Source: Acidobacteriota bacterium
GTDB taxonomy: Bacteria; Acidobacteriota; Terriglobia; Terriglobales; Acidobacteriaceae
DNA: 42,107 nucleotides
Direction of reading: 5' to 3'
Assembly: GCA_028876335.1 (NCBI GenBank)
Contig: JAGWSG010000232.1
Location: forward strand, 1-42,107
Below, in pieces: positions 18,284 through 27,204 of the stretch; the first letter of the stretch is position 1; every line of letters starts with the position of its first letter. The position numbers were made by a program, and so were the translations under genes. Under the pieces are notes generated by a model. The model worked only from the letters and a program-made list of their open reading frames with translations, searched no databases and had not been told where the DNA came from.

Positions 18284-21200
18284 TCAGAACTCATACCGCA
18301 GGCTGAACTGCAGTTGACGGTCTGAAGCGTAGGTGCCGCCCTTACCCGTTACCTTGCCAAACGTGCTGCTGGTTGGATTGGTGTTCGGGTTGTCGAGGTT
18401 CTGGTGGTTGGTGAAGTTAAATGCTTCCGCCTTGAAGAGAAGACGGCTGCTTTCAATCCTTGGAATGATGGGGAACGCCTTTTGCAGGGCGATGTTCCAG
18501 CTTTGGAAGCCTGGTCCATAGACGATGTTGCGTGTCCCAGCGGGAGCGAATGTTCCTGCCGCGGGCTTCGAGAATGCGGTGGGATCAAACCAGTGGTTCC
18601 CGTTTGAGTTGTTGGGAGAGCTCTTCCTGTCGAAGTGAAGTGGCTTGTTCAGCACCCAGAGCTGGTTGCCCGATCCAGGCCCGACACCCGCGAAATCGTC
18701 TCCGGTGGATACAGAAAGCGGCCTGCCGCTCTGGAACTGCGATGTTCCGGAAAGCTGCCACCTGCCGAGGACATTGCGCGTTGCCCAGTTCGATGAAGTG
18801 TTGCCAAGCGGAATATCCCACACATAGTTGATCACCAGCATGTTGCGCGTGTCGTAATCGCTGGCGCCGTAAAACTCATGCGGGTCGTAAACGTTCGGGA
18901 TGTTGTTTCCCGAGTCGGACGTGGTGTCCATGCTCTTCGACCAGGTGTAGGCGACGCCAAACGTCAGGCCCTTGTTGACCCGGTGTCTGAGGTTTGCCTG
19001 CAGCGAGTGATAGTTGGAATTGCCCGAATTGGTTTCCTGCTGGATGACCGAGAAGCCCTGATAAGGACGCAGGAAATCCGGCTTGGAAATAGTTGGATTC
19101 GCCTGACGCGTACCCGGCAGCAACTGGTTCACGTTCTCCAGATGTTGTAGGTGGATTCCGCGCCTTCCCACGTATCCAATGCTGAAGATGCCCACTTTGG
19201 AAAGCGAGCGCTCCAGGGTCAGCGTCCACGACCACGCTTCCGGTGAAGGGAAGTTATAGGCATAAGACGTCATATTGATGGGGTAGTTGTTGGCACCCGT
19301 TCCGCCCGGTGTGTCCACTGCGCCAAAACTGACGGTTGCGGACGGCTGAAAGGGCGGGTTGCCACCCAGGTGTACGTTGTCGCTCACACCCAACCGGTCA
19401 AAGAAGCGCCCGCCGCCCAAACGTAGAACGGTCTGCGGCCCGATTGACCAGGAGATGCCGACACGTGGCTGAATATTCGTCCACACCGTCGGGTTGTATC
19501 CGCGGCTGAATCCGTGGAATAGGTCGTTGTACTGTCCATTCAGAATGTCGTCCGGAACATGTCCCTTGGCGCTGCTGGGGAAGCCATTGCCGGGAATCAC
19601 GATGCCGTCCAGGAGATTCGTTCCGGAGACAAATCCCGTCACGGGATCAACCGTGGGTGCGGTCGCTGGATCGTAGGTTGACTGCGAAAATACGGACAGA
19701 TTGCCCCACTTCGCGTAGTAGGGTTCCATGATGTCGTGCCGCATACCCATCTCGATCACCAGATTCGGCCGTGCACGCCATGTGTCCTGCACAAAGTATC
19801 CATACATATTGCTCAGGAAGATCGTGTAGGCGCGCACACCAATTTCGCCGTAGGTGTCGAAAAGGCCAAGTGCTGTGTTTGCGATTGCCGCCTTCGACGT
19901 CGGGTTGCCCCCGTGCGTATCGGTGAAAGTGAAGAAGCCGTTCTGATTGTTGGTGGCTCCCGGTGTGGTCGAGCTCACGTTGATCTGGTCGAAGTCGTTC
20001 TGGCTCTCACGCTCATACAGAAAACCGGCCTTGAGCGTGTGGTTGCCGATGATCTTCGTAAGGCTGTCTGCAAAATCCCAGATCACGCCGCCCGAGTGCG
20101 ATGGGTAAGGACCGCCGTCCAGCGTATCGAAGTTGGCGATCTTGATTGTGGGTATCTTGTTCGGAATCTCCTTATCGCTCGCAGGGAAGAGATACGGATA
20201 ATCGATACCGTATTGCGTGCGGTCGTAAAGGCCACTGCTGGTGTCGATGCCGATGCGCACATGGTCCGCGCTGCCGGTGACGTAGGCTTCGTTGACCATC
20301 GTCGGGCTGATTGTCCATGTGTAGTGCAGTACTGCCACCTGGTTTGGGCGATGCCACACTTGCGGCGTGCGGTTGAAGTTGCCGTAGTGCGGTGAGCGGC
20401 TGTCGTAGTTGTAGTTCAGCAGGGAGAACCGAACATGTTGCGTGTCTTTAGGCGCAAAATCGATGATCAATGTATCTTTGCGCTGATCTTCCGGATAAAT
20501 TGCCGCATCCACCCAGTCGTAGGTGGGGTTCGTCGCATTGGGCAAAGGATAGGCATTCAGCAGGCCCAATCCGTTCGAGCTCAAGTCGCCTTGCGGAATG
20601 ACGTTCCCCGGATAGGGCGTGCCCGTGGTGGGATCTACGATCTGCACGGCCTTGCCGTAGTAGTTGTAAATACTTCCGGGTGTCAGCAGTTCGCTAAAGT
20701 CGCCTTGACGCATCAGCAGCGAAGGAACCTTGCGCTGAACCGTATCGACGTGGCGATAGCGAATCCATTCCTGGCCGGCAAGGAAGAACAGCTTCTTACG
20801 TTCGCTGTTGAAAGGCACGCCCGGAATCCACACCGGACCGTTCAGGTTCCAGCCGAACTGGTTGAAACGGAACGCCGGAGGATGTCCGTAGATGCTCGGA
20901 TCCGTGCTGGTTTTGCGGCTCCAGGTATTTGCATTGAAGAAAGAATTGCGCAGATACTCGAACACCGCGCCATGGAAGTTGCTTGTACCGCTCTTGGGAA
21001 CAATGCGGATAATTCCGCCGGAAGCGCGGCCATACTCGGCCGGATATGCTGCCGTCAGAACCTGCATTTCAGACGTGGAGTCAGTGTCGGCAACGCCGAT
21101 GCTGGTTCCGTTACCGCGGCTGCGGACCATCGGTGCGCCATCAAAAGTGATTCCGTTTTCACGGTTACTCGATCCGTTGATGTTCAGACCATTATCCAGG

Positions 21201-21727
21201 CCAAAGTTAAAGTTTGAGATTGAGGATGAGCGTCGCACCCCGGGCTCAAGCTGTGCCAGGTAAATAGGATTGCGGCCATTCAGCTGGATCGACTTCACCT
21301 GCTGCTCGGTCACCAGTTGGCCTACGGCTGCCGTTTGCGTCTGGATTGTGTCGGCATCCGCCACCACATTCACCGTCGCCGTCGAACTGCCCACATGCAG
21401 AGAGGCATCGATGCGAAGTCCGATGCTTGGCTGCAGGTGATTGTGCGTCACCACAAAGCTCTCAAAACCGGCAGCCGTTACCTTAACCGTGTAATTCCCC
21501 GGGGGGAGGTTGGTAATGGTGTAAAAGCCGGTTTCATTGGAAGTGCTCGTACGAACACCTCCTGTAGCTTCATTGCTGATTGTGACCGTAGCACCCGGTA
21601 ACACCGCGCCGGTTGAGTCCGTAACCATTCCGGAAATTGATGCGTTGTCTGACTGTGCCTGCACGGGTACAGACGAAAGGAGAAGGCCTACCAAGATCGC
21701 GAGTAGAAACTTCCATCGGTTACACAT
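18284..21727 (-). CDS. Oar-like TonB-dependent outer-membrane receptor with carboxypeptidase-regulatory domain
   Basis: Outer-membrane beta-barrel protein of 1147 residues. A signal peptide (1-24, ending VQAQ) precedes a CarboxypepD_reg-like Ig fold (about 28-110, ISGMVTDSTGAVLPGA and LPPGNYTVKVTAAGF), a TonB plug domain (about 125-245, with NGRNPIYLAQLEPGV and EYGRASGGIIRIVPKSGTS) and a long barrel ending in the aromatic residue of LQFSLRYEF, as required for barrel assembly. Such Oar/TonB receptors are expanded in Acidobacteriota and are thought to import oligosaccharides or export/scaffold surface proteins; no SusD partner is present, so the ligand is unknown. It is monocistronic: a terminator follows, and a long upstream region holds a hairpin. 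Confidence 0.9.
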   Translation of the reverse strand: MCNRWKFLLAILVGLLLSSVPVQAQSDNASISGMVTDSTGAVLPGATVTISNEATGGVRTSTSNETGFYTITNLPPGNYTVKVTAAGFESFVVTHNHLQPSIGLRIDASLHVGSSTATVNVVADADTIQTQTAAVGQLVTEQQVKSIQLNGRNPIYLAQLEPGVRRSSSISNFNFGLDNGLNINGSSNRENGITFDGAPMVRSRGNGTSIGVADTDSTSEMQVLTAAYPAEYGRASGGIIRIVPKSGTSNFHGAVFEYLRNSFFNANTWSRKTSTDPSIYGHPPAFRFNQFGWNLNGPVWIPGVPFNSERKKLFFLAGQEWIRYRHVDTVQRKVPSLLMRQGDFSELLTPGSIYNYYGKAVQIVDPTTGTPYPGNVIPQGDLSSNGLGLLNAYPLPNATNPTYDWVDAAIYPEDQRKDTLIIDFAPKDTQHVRFSLLNYNYDSRSPHYGNFNRTPQVWHRPNQVAVLHYTWTISPTMVNEAYVTGSADHVRIGIDTSSGLYDRTQYGIDYPYLFPASDKEIPNKIPTIKIANFDTLDGGPYPSHSGGVIWDFADSLTKIIGNHTLKAGFLYERESQNDFDQINVSSTTPGATNNQNGFFTFTDTHGGNPTSKAAIANTALGLFDTYGEIGVRAYTIFLSNMYGYFVQDTWRARPNLVIEMGMRHDIMEPYYAKWGNLSVFSQSTYDPATAPTVDPVTGFVSGTNLLDGIVIPGNGFPSSAKGHVPDDILNGQYNDLFHGFSRGYNPTVWTNIQPRVGISWSIGPQTVLRLGGGRFFDRLGVSDNVHLGGNPPFQPSATVSFGAVDTPGGTGANNYPINMTSYAYNFPSPEAWSWTLTLERSLSKVGIFSIGYVGRRGIHLQHLENVNQLLPGTRQANPTISKPDFLRPYQGFSVIQQETNSGNSNYHSLQANLRHRVNKGLTFGVAYTWSKSMDTTSDSGNNIPNVYDPHEFYGASDYDTRNMLVINYVWDIPLGNTSSNWATRNVLGRWQLSGTSQFQSGRPLSVSTGDDFAGVGPGSGNQLWVLNKPLHFDRKSSPNNSNGNHWFDPTAFSKPAAGTFAPAGTRNIVYGPGFQSWNIALQKAFPIIPRIESSRLLFKAEAFNFTNHQNLDNPNTNPTSSTFGKVTGKGGTYASDRQLQFSLRYEF

Positions 21728-21865
21728 AACTAGTCATCCTCGCTAGGAAAATCGTTATTGATTTCGCGCAATCTGAAGGAGACGATTCGGCACACGTAGG
21801 CACACTGCGAGGTCGCAGTTTACGCATGATGGAATCGTTACCAAGGGTTGCCGGATCATCTTGAT

Positions 21866-21907
21866 GGCAGGCAATCCAATTGTCAAGAGATGATTGGATG
21901 AACTGCC
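21866..21907. other. Interrupted inverted repeat upstream of the Oar-like receptor gene
   Basis: GGCAG-GCA-ATCCAAT, 12-nt loop, ATTGGAT-GAA-CTGCC: two perfect arms (5 and 7 bp) separated by a symmetric 3x3 internal loop. It lies about 140-180 nt before the receptor start, in the otherwise gene-free 21728-22300 region. It could be a structured leader element or a wide operator; no regulator gene is adjacent. Confidence 0.45.
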
Positions 21908-22329
21908 GGGAAAAATCTAGCTGTCTTGGCCAGGAGTCACCCAATCGCATTGGTCTCCATGAGTAAATCGAATTTGTGTGAAAAGCATGCAACACGGCTA
22001 CTTTCTGGATCGGCGTACTTAAGAACCGATCTAACTCAATCCGGATGAAAGGAAGTTAAATGGACTAGGAAAATCCCCTAACTTGAATACATTTTCAAGT
22101 TAAAAATACCTCCCGGATTGTGGCTGCTTCATACCGATGTCGGAAGTATCACGCACCAGTTCTCACCCGGAAACCGCAACCATTTCCAAAGCCACTAGGA
22201 ACTATGGGATGGATGCCTGGAAGTCCTGAGCAAGACGCCGGGAGCAGCGAGTCGATCTTTTCCATGCGAGCCCATAAAAGTGCGCCAGATTCCTGCAAGG
22301 GGCATTGCAGAGAATTTCGTCCATCAGGC

Positions 22330-22560
22330 GCACACTGGTCTCAAGCATGCTTCAGTTCTCCGGCGTGCTCTACGCGAAGCACCGCGAACCGCTTTCGAAT
22401 CATGTATGGACCGCCAAGTCCTTTGGAATCAGATATGGTTCGGGGGAGTCGCTTCGTAAGGTCAATTACATCAAGACTATAGATGAAAAGGATACTTTTT
22501 ATGATTCGTGAATGCAGCCACATCATGCCCAGCGGAAAGCACTGCCGCTCCATCGCCATG
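22330..22560 (+). repeat. Diverged paralogous locus, copy 2 (leader plus start of the intact small gene)
   Basis: Counterpart of 17970-18214. In the leader a frame from 22305 to 22511 encodes a stretch resembling copy 1 (LQFxGV ... KSFGIxY ... KV..IKTI). Between CTTCAG and ACTATA the copies differ by one 6-nt indel and several synonymous changes, compatible with past or present coding. Here the leader frame overlaps the small gene start by 11 nt in another frame. The rest of 21728-22300 shows no supportable gene. Confidence 0.65.
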
Positions 22561-22869
22561 CGCGATTCGTATCTGTGCTACTTCCACTCCCGGCAAAACC
22601 GTATCCAGAAGCCGAAGAAAGGCGGCATGATGCTTCCGACGGCCCCCGTAGACAATCTGCGCGGCATTCAATTCCTCATCGCCAGGCTCATGAACCTCGC
22701 CAACAATCCCTATGCAGACAGTCGGCGGGTTCATCAAATGCTCGAAGTCATGAAGCTGGCCGAACGCGTCACCAGCCAATGCATTGCGTTGAAGGCTCAC
22801 GACCGCGCGTGTCCCCATTGCGGTAAGGCATTCAATGCGCCCGCCCAATCAAAAACCACGGATCACTGA
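22501..22869 (+). CDS. Small Cys/His-rich protein, putative zinc-binding, unknown function
   Basis: A 122-residue protein whose N-terminus has C5, C15, C26 and H29 in MIRECSHIMPSGKHC and LCYFHSR, a spacing that could hold one metal ion. A helical middle (about 50-95, rich in Leu, Met and Arg) leads to a C-terminal CPHCG knuckle. I associate the N-terminal pattern with small hypothetical proteins common in Acidobacteriota; no function is known to me. I choose ATG 22501 because an AAAGGA Shine-Dalgarno lies 9 nt upstream and copy 1 has the same arrangement; the ATG at 22483 lacks one. The 3' end overlaps the convergent GH97 gene by 7 nt. A truncated paralogue lies 4.4 kb away. Confidence 0.7.
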   Translation: MIRECSHIMPSGKHCRSIAMRDSYLCYFHSRQNRIQKPKKGGMMLPTAPVDNLRGIQFLIARLMNLANNPYADSRRVHQMLEVMKLAERVTSQCIALKAHDRACPHCGKAFNAPAQSKTTDH

Positions 22870-24875
22870 CCATTGTCGATGGGCGTCATCCGTACTGCCG
22901 CGCCTCCACCCGGTGCCAGCTTCAGCGTCAGTACAGAGTCAGCCGTCACCGTTTGCTTGCTGATGATGACTTCCTTCGGATCGGTATCCGCATTCGGGCC
23001 ATCGGCGTAAATCTCAGCGGTATAGCTGCCGGGCCCCAGAAACTTCAGCGGCACCTCGAGTGTCCGTGGAGTCCAGTCGGTGATGCTGCCCAGGTCCCAC
23101 TCCGTGCCACTGCGACGCGCCACGGTTGCGTACTGCCCGGGATAGCCATTCAGGAAATGTGTTTCATCCCAAACCACCGGAACATCTTTCAGGAACTGGA
23201 ATGAAGCCTGTCCTTTGTAGTGAATCGGCGCGTCGGACACCATGGGAACCGGATTCTCATACACCACGTAAAGTGCCAGTTGTTCGGCACGCGTGCCCAT
23301 CACCATCGGCGCCGTGTTCTGCTGCTTGAACTGGTCTTCGGTTACGTTTTCGAAACCGCCCGCAGTGTAATCCAGCGGCCCCGCCAGCATGCGCGTAAAG
23401 GGATACCGCGCGCGCTCAACCACCGTATCGCGCCGGCCGGCCTTGTTCTGCTCCATGCCCAGTATGCCTTCGTAGCTCATCACGTTGGGGTACGTGCGCA
23501 GAATTCCCCACGGCGTATGGCAGCCGTGGAAGTCCACCATCAGGTGATACTTCGCTGCCTCCCGCGCCGTGTCGTAGAACCACTGGATACCTTCCTGATC
23601 ATCGCGGTTCACAAAATCGATCTTCAACCCCGCAACACCCCACTTCTCATACAGTGGGAACGCCTCTTTCATCTGGTCCTTTGACTCGGTCGAGTACAGC
23701 CAGATCCACACCTTCACATTCTTCTTCGCCGCATACTTCACCAGCGCCGGAATATCGACCCGGCCATTCATCTGCGTAATGTCATGCTGCTTCGACCAGC
23801 CGGCATCGAGAAAGAAGTAAGGGAAGCCAGACTGCGCCGCGAAGTCCACATACTCCTTCATCGTGGCCGTCGTAAAGTTGTCATTGCCGGAGCGCCCTTC
23901 ATTGTCGATGTTGTCGCTCCACCAGTTCCACGAAGCTTTACCCGGCTTGATCCAGCTTGTGTCCGTCAGCCGGTTCGCGGGGCTCAGGTCGGTCACCACG
24001 TTTGACTCGGCTAGCGCGCCCGGTGTGTCAGCCACGCTCAGCACGCGCCAGGCCGAGTGGTGCGGCAGAGTTCCCGTCACAGCTACCTTGTCGTCATCCC
24101 AACGCGGAGAAAGGAGAACGTTCAGCTCATGCCCAATCCATCCGCCGTCCGAGTTGGTCACATACATCGAACTGTTGCCTTCCAGATCTGACTCCATCAG
24201 AGACATCCACGCCACGCCCGGCTGATGCAACAACAGCGGCATACCCACCAGAATGTGGCTCGTCACACCGCCCTGGTTGCCCAGCGCAGAGATGGTCAGC
24301 GGCAGATACTCGGCCTCATAGCTGGAGCGATAGTTCGGCAGTTCCAATGCCCAGATTGGATCGTCTTCGGCAAAGTTGAACTTCGTCGCTTCGCCACGCA
24401 CGCGCAGAGTGCTGAGCGCCGCCTGTTGCGGCACCACGTAACGGAACGCCACGCCCGCATCGTACGCCCGCGCCTCAACAATCAGCGTGCGTCCGCTGTT
24501 CCCAGGCTCGGCCACTGTGATGGTCACGCTGTTGTACGCATCCTTCACATGGCTGAACTTGCTGTGCGGCAAATCGTAGTCGTCCACACCACTGCCGGCT
24601 TTGGCTTCTTTCACCGTCACGTCTTTGCCCAGGGGAGTCTCATCATCCAGCAGCAGACCCATCGGCGAAGCCTCCAGAATCGCCTTGCCGTGATACGTGA
24701 CCGCATAAGTCAACTGCCCACCGCCATTTGCGGGCGCACCCTTTGCGGGCGTAATTGCAAAGCTCATCTGCAATTGACCGTTGGGCGAGCTCAGCGTGGG
24801 GATCGCCTGCTGCGCGCAAAGTACCGAGGCAGCAGAAAGGCAGGCAACAAGCAAGGCAGAGGTAAAAGTCTTCAT
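22863..24875 (-). CDS. Glycoside hydrolase family 97, retaining (alpha-galactosidase-type) member
   Basis: Secreted or periplasmic alpha-glycosidase of 670 residues with a signal peptide (1-21). A GH97 N-terminal beta-supersandwich (about 25-300) is followed by the TIM barrel (WNWWSDN near 316, FFLDAGWS near 354, GLKIDF near 416) and a C-terminal beta domain. In the family, inverting SusB-type alpha-glucosidases have a glycine where retaining enzymes carry the aspartate nucleophile; here D420 is present, with E469 (SYEG) as acid/base, matching the retaining alpha-galactosidase branch by position. Substrate is inferred only from that. An AAGGAAC Shine-Dalgarno precedes the ATG, and a LacI-type operator lies about 80 nt upstream, pointing to sugar-responsive control. 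Confidence 0.88.
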   Translation of the reverse strand: MKTFTSALLVACLSAASVLCAQQAIPTLSSPNGQLQMSFAITPAKGAPANGGGQLTYAVTYHGKAILEASPMGLLLDDETPLGKDVTVKEAKAGSGVDDYDLPHSKFSHVKDAYNSVTITVAEPGNSGRTLIVEARAYDAGVAFRYVVPQQAALSTLRVRGEATKFNFAEDDPIWALELPNYRSSYEAEYLPLTISALGNQGGVTSHILVGMPLLLHQPGVAWMSLMESDLEGNSSMYVTNSDGGWIGHELNVLLSPRWDDDKVAVTGTLPHHSAWRVLSVADTPGALAESNVVTDLSPANRLTDTSWIKPGKASWNWWSDNIDNEGRSGNDNFTTATMKEYVDFAAQSGFPYFFLDAGWSKQHDITQMNGRVDIPALVKYAAKKNVKVWIWLYSTESKDQMKEAFPLYEKWGVAGLKIDFVNRDDQEGIQWFYDTAREAAKYHLMVDFHGCHTPWGILRTYPNVMSYEGILGMEQNKAGRRDTVVERARYPFTRMLAGPLDYTAGGFENVTEDQFKQQNTAPMVMGTRAEQLALYVVYENPVPMVSDAPIHYKGQASFQFLKDVPVVWDETHFLNGYPGQYATVARRSGTEWDLGSITDWTPRTLEVPLKFLGPGSYTAEIYADGPNADTDPKEVIISKQTVTADSVLTLKLAPGGGAAVRMTPIDNGQ

Positions 24876-24953
24876 GGTCGTTCCTTGTAGAGGTGAGTTG
24901 AGCGCGGCAACAATGCCGCAATGGTTGTGGTTCAGCTAGAGGGCAAGGGTATG

Positions 24954-24969
24954 TCGAAAACGTTTCCAG
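24954..24969. promoter_or_regulatory. LacI-family operator upstream of the GH97 gene
   Basis: TCGAAAACGTTTCCAG contains the near-palindrome GAAAACGTTTCC centred on AACGTT with the CG core typical of LacI/GalR-family and CcpA-like sites. It is 79-94 nt before the GH97 start. No LacI-type regulator gene is in the window. Confidence 0.55.
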
Positions 24970-25036
24970 CCCGGACCCTATCATGCGCAATTTTTCGATG
25001 TCAATCGAACCACCGTCCAGTTCTCTGTACTGCAGA

Positions 25037-26809
25037 TCAGAACTGTGTGCGTGCCAGTTGCATTTCATCCAGAAAGCGCCAGTCGCTCTTGAAGTCCGGC
25101 GTAAGTTTTTCATTGGTCAGGATTGCGCGCAGCATGGCAACCGGCATCGTGCCTTCATGCAGAATTGCGTCGTGATATTGTCGGTCAGTCATCTTGCCTG
25201 AGTCCACAAGCTCATGATGCAGCGCCCGGAACTGCAGCGCGCCCAGCATGTACGCGCACTGGTAGAGCGGATCGTAGGTGCCATTGAATGAGCGCCTGAC
25301 CTCCGCCGCCGCATTGTCGCGCTCATGCCCAACTTCGTTCACAAGCAGGTCGATGGCCTGTTCGGGCGTCATTTTGCCAAGGTGGAAGCTGAGCGAGAAA
25401 ATGATGCGCGCACAACGGTGTATGCGCCAGAAGAGCGCGCCAATGCGCTGCTGCGGAGTTGCATCGAATCCGTGATCCCAATAGACCATCTCCCAATAGA
25501 ACGCGTTGCCCTCAATCCAGAAGCCGTCATAAAAGAGCTGCCGGTAAGGCCGGTAGCGCGCGTTCATATACTGCTGCAACCAGTGGCCGGGAATGAGCTC
25601 ATGAAATACGGTTGCATGGGAAAACGCGGGATTGTTGCCCCGCATGCTCATAATGCGCTCGTCGTAAGTCATGGTGTTGGTGGGATAGCTGACACTGATT
25701 GTGTCGCCACCTGTGAAAAACGGATTCACAAGCTGCTGTTCGGGCGTCATCATGTCCATGCGCCAGGCTTCTTTGGCAAGGTCCGGAATGGTGACAAAGT
25801 TGTTCTTCTCCGCAAACTCTTCACCCTGCATCGCAAGGTCGTAGATGAGCCTCGGCTGATCGCCGGGCTTCACGTACGTGTTCTTCACCGCCTCAAGCGC
25901 CTTGTGCCAGTCGTCGCCGTACCCCATTTCCTTGCTGGCGACAATCATCTGCTTCCTGCACCACTCCAACTGCTCGCGTGCCATGGCAATGAGTTCTTCT
26001 GGCGTGTAGGGGATCATTTCATCCTGAAGATCGGCGATGAGGGCCGCGCGGCCAATCGGCGTTCCGACAATGGTGGTCTTGTCGTCGTCGGCAATGCCGG
26101 CCATCTTTTCGCGAAGAAAAGCAGAGTACTGTTTCAGTGCTTCATCAAGTTTCTTGTACGGCTCGGCGCACCACCAGGTGAATTCAGGATCGTATCCGTC
26201 GTAGAAGGTGAACCATGTTTTGAGGTGGTTGCGCAGTTGGTCCGCATCGTCCGCCGCACGCCAGGCCGCAATGCGCGCTGGCCGTTTCGGATCTTCCTTG
26301 GCGAGCGCCTCAAGTTCTTTGCGGTGGCTGGCGATTGCGGTGGTCATTTCGGTGAGTGTGGCCGCCGTCTTCTGTCCATCCGGTCGATCGACCGCGCGCT
26401 TCGCATCTTCCAGCGAAAAGACGGACTGAGCAAACGGTAAAAGAGCGGAAACCATAGCCCACTGCTCGGCAGCCAGCGTGCGCGCATGGTTGTTGCGGAC
26501 GATGTGATTCTTCAGTAACAGATAGTCTTCCTTGCCTTCCTGATCGAGAGCGTTGAAATCGATTGCCTCAAGCTTCTTCATGGAGTTGGCGTCAAAGCGC
26601 GCAAGCCGATCGATGCAGGTAGGCGAAAGGGGATCGGCATATTTGGCTTCGAGCGTCTGCTCGTCCTGCTGGTAGTGTTCAATCACGTCGCGCATCGACG
26701 GTGCGGCAGAAGCCGCTTTCAGAGATGATGCGATCGCGGGTGAACAAAGGAGGTGCAGTGCGGCCAATGTAAGCAAAATATGAATCCGCTTCCAGTCACA
26801 GCGAGACAA
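25037..26809 (-). CDS. Exported DUF885 family metallopeptidase-like protein
   Basis: Protein of 590 residues with an N-terminal signal sequence (hydrophobic stretch about 9-25, then PAIASS). The DUF885 domain carries HELIPGHWLQ (H403, E404, H409), a gluzincin-like zinc motif, and EGNAFYWE downstream, the likely third-ligand glutamate region. Members are thought to be zinc peptidases or carboxypeptidases, but few are characterised. I place the start at TTG 26809: an AAGGAG Shine-Dalgarno lies 7 nt upstream and the signal peptide follows directly, whereas the ATG at 26962 would add 51 residues without features and overlap the divergent iron-sulfur gene. It is divergent from the hydroxyproline cluster and 161 nt upstream of the GH97 gene. 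Confidence 0.82.
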   Translation of the reverse strand: MSRCDWKRIHILLTLAALHLLCSPAIASSLKAASAAPSMRDVIEHYQQDEQTLEAKYADPLSPTCIDRLARFDANSMKKLEAIDFNALDQEGKEDYLLLKNHIVRNNHARTLAAEQWAMVSALLPFAQSVFSLEDAKRAVDRPDGQKTAATLTEMTTAIASHRKELEALAKEDPKRPARIAAWRAADDADQLRNHLKTWFTFYDGYDPEFTWWCAEPYKKLDEALKQYSAFLREKMAGIADDDKTTIVGTPIGRAALIADLQDEMIPYTPEELIAMAREQLEWCRKQMIVASKEMGYGDDWHKALEAVKNTYVKPGDQPRLIYDLAMQGEEFAEKNNFVTIPDLAKEAWRMDMMTPEQQLVNPFFTGGDTISVSYPTNTMTYDERIMSMRGNNPAFSHATVFHELIPGHWLQQYMNARYRPYRQLFYDGFWIEGNAFYWEMVYWDHGFDATPQQRIGALFWRIHRCARIIFSLSFHLGKMTPEQAIDLLVNEVGHERDNAAAEVRRSFNGTYDPLYQCAYMLGALQFRALHHELVDSGKMTDRQYHDAILHEGTMPVAMLRAILTNEKLTPDFKSDWRFLDEMQLARTQF

Positions 26810-26853
26810 TGGTGTGCTCCTTGAGCCGAGAGGTTCGGGGATTGCGGTTCGTT

Positions 26854-26869
26854 CATTCGTGAGCGAATG
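26854..26869. promoter_or_regulatory. Perfect palindrome in the DUF885/hydroxyproline divergent region
   Basis: CATTCG-TGAG-CGAATG, a perfect 6-bp inverted repeat with a 4-nt spacer, followed by GATATACA, which could be a -10 element for the plus-strand genes. The position between two divergent transcripts suits an operator for a dimeric regulator. The binding protein is unknown. Confidence 0.45.
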
Positions 26870-26946
26870 ATATACAGAATTGTACGAAGTGGGTGCTCTT
26901 CGCATTGGAATATTTGCCTGAAGTGCCCGGAGTATTTGCCGCCAAT

Positions 26947-27204
26947 ATGAACCGCGATGCAAAGAGCAATTCGTTTTTCATTACCGTGAACGGGCAGCAG
27001 GTTCTCGCAAAAGAGGGAATGAGCGTCGCCGCGGCAATTCTTTCCGCGCGCCAAATCAGCCGGAAAAGCATAAGTGGCGAGCCGCGCGCACCTTTGTGCG
27101 GCATGGGCATCTGCATGGAGTGCTGTGCCACCGTGAATGGGGAGCAGCACAAGCGTACCTGCCAGTTGCTTTGCGCTGATGGCATGGAGATCGAGGCGCA
27201 ATGA
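26947..27204 (+). CDS. 2Fe-2S ferredoxin-like subunit of D-hydroxyproline dehydrogenase
   Basis: Small soluble electron-transfer subunit of about 85 residues (Fer2_4 fold) that works with the FAD subunit encoded next and a DAO-type subunit, as in HcnA, opine/octopine oxidase and hydroxyproline dehydrogenase complexes. The cluster-binding cysteines are visible in PLCGMGICMECC and RTCQ. The start is uncertain: ATG 26947 gives the usual short N-terminus before FFITVNGQ, while GTG 26893 would add 18 residues; neither has a strong Shine-Dalgarno. The gene overlaps the next by 4 nt (ATGA), so the two are translationally coupled. Confidence 0.8.
   Translation: MNRDAKSNSFFITVNGQQVLAKEGMSVAAAILSARQISRKSISGEPRAPLCGMGICMECCATVNGEQHKRTCQLLCADGMEIEAQ

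Noticed and set aside
22120-22482. 120-codon frame upstream of the small Cys/His gene
   Set aside because: No ribosome-binding site, Ser/Pro/Arg-rich composition typical of non-coding GC-rich DNA, and it runs in another frame across the conserved leader.
17948-22500. Composite transposon or recent direct repeats around the Oar-like receptor
   Set aside because: The two copies are diverged beyond recent duplication, are not at the exact ends of a unit, and no transposase or target-site duplication is seen.
26810-26962. Longer N-terminus for the DUF885 protein from the ATG at 26962
   Set aside because: It would bury the signal peptide behind 51 residues and overlap the divergent gene; the TTG at 26809 has an AAGGAG site 7 nt upstream.
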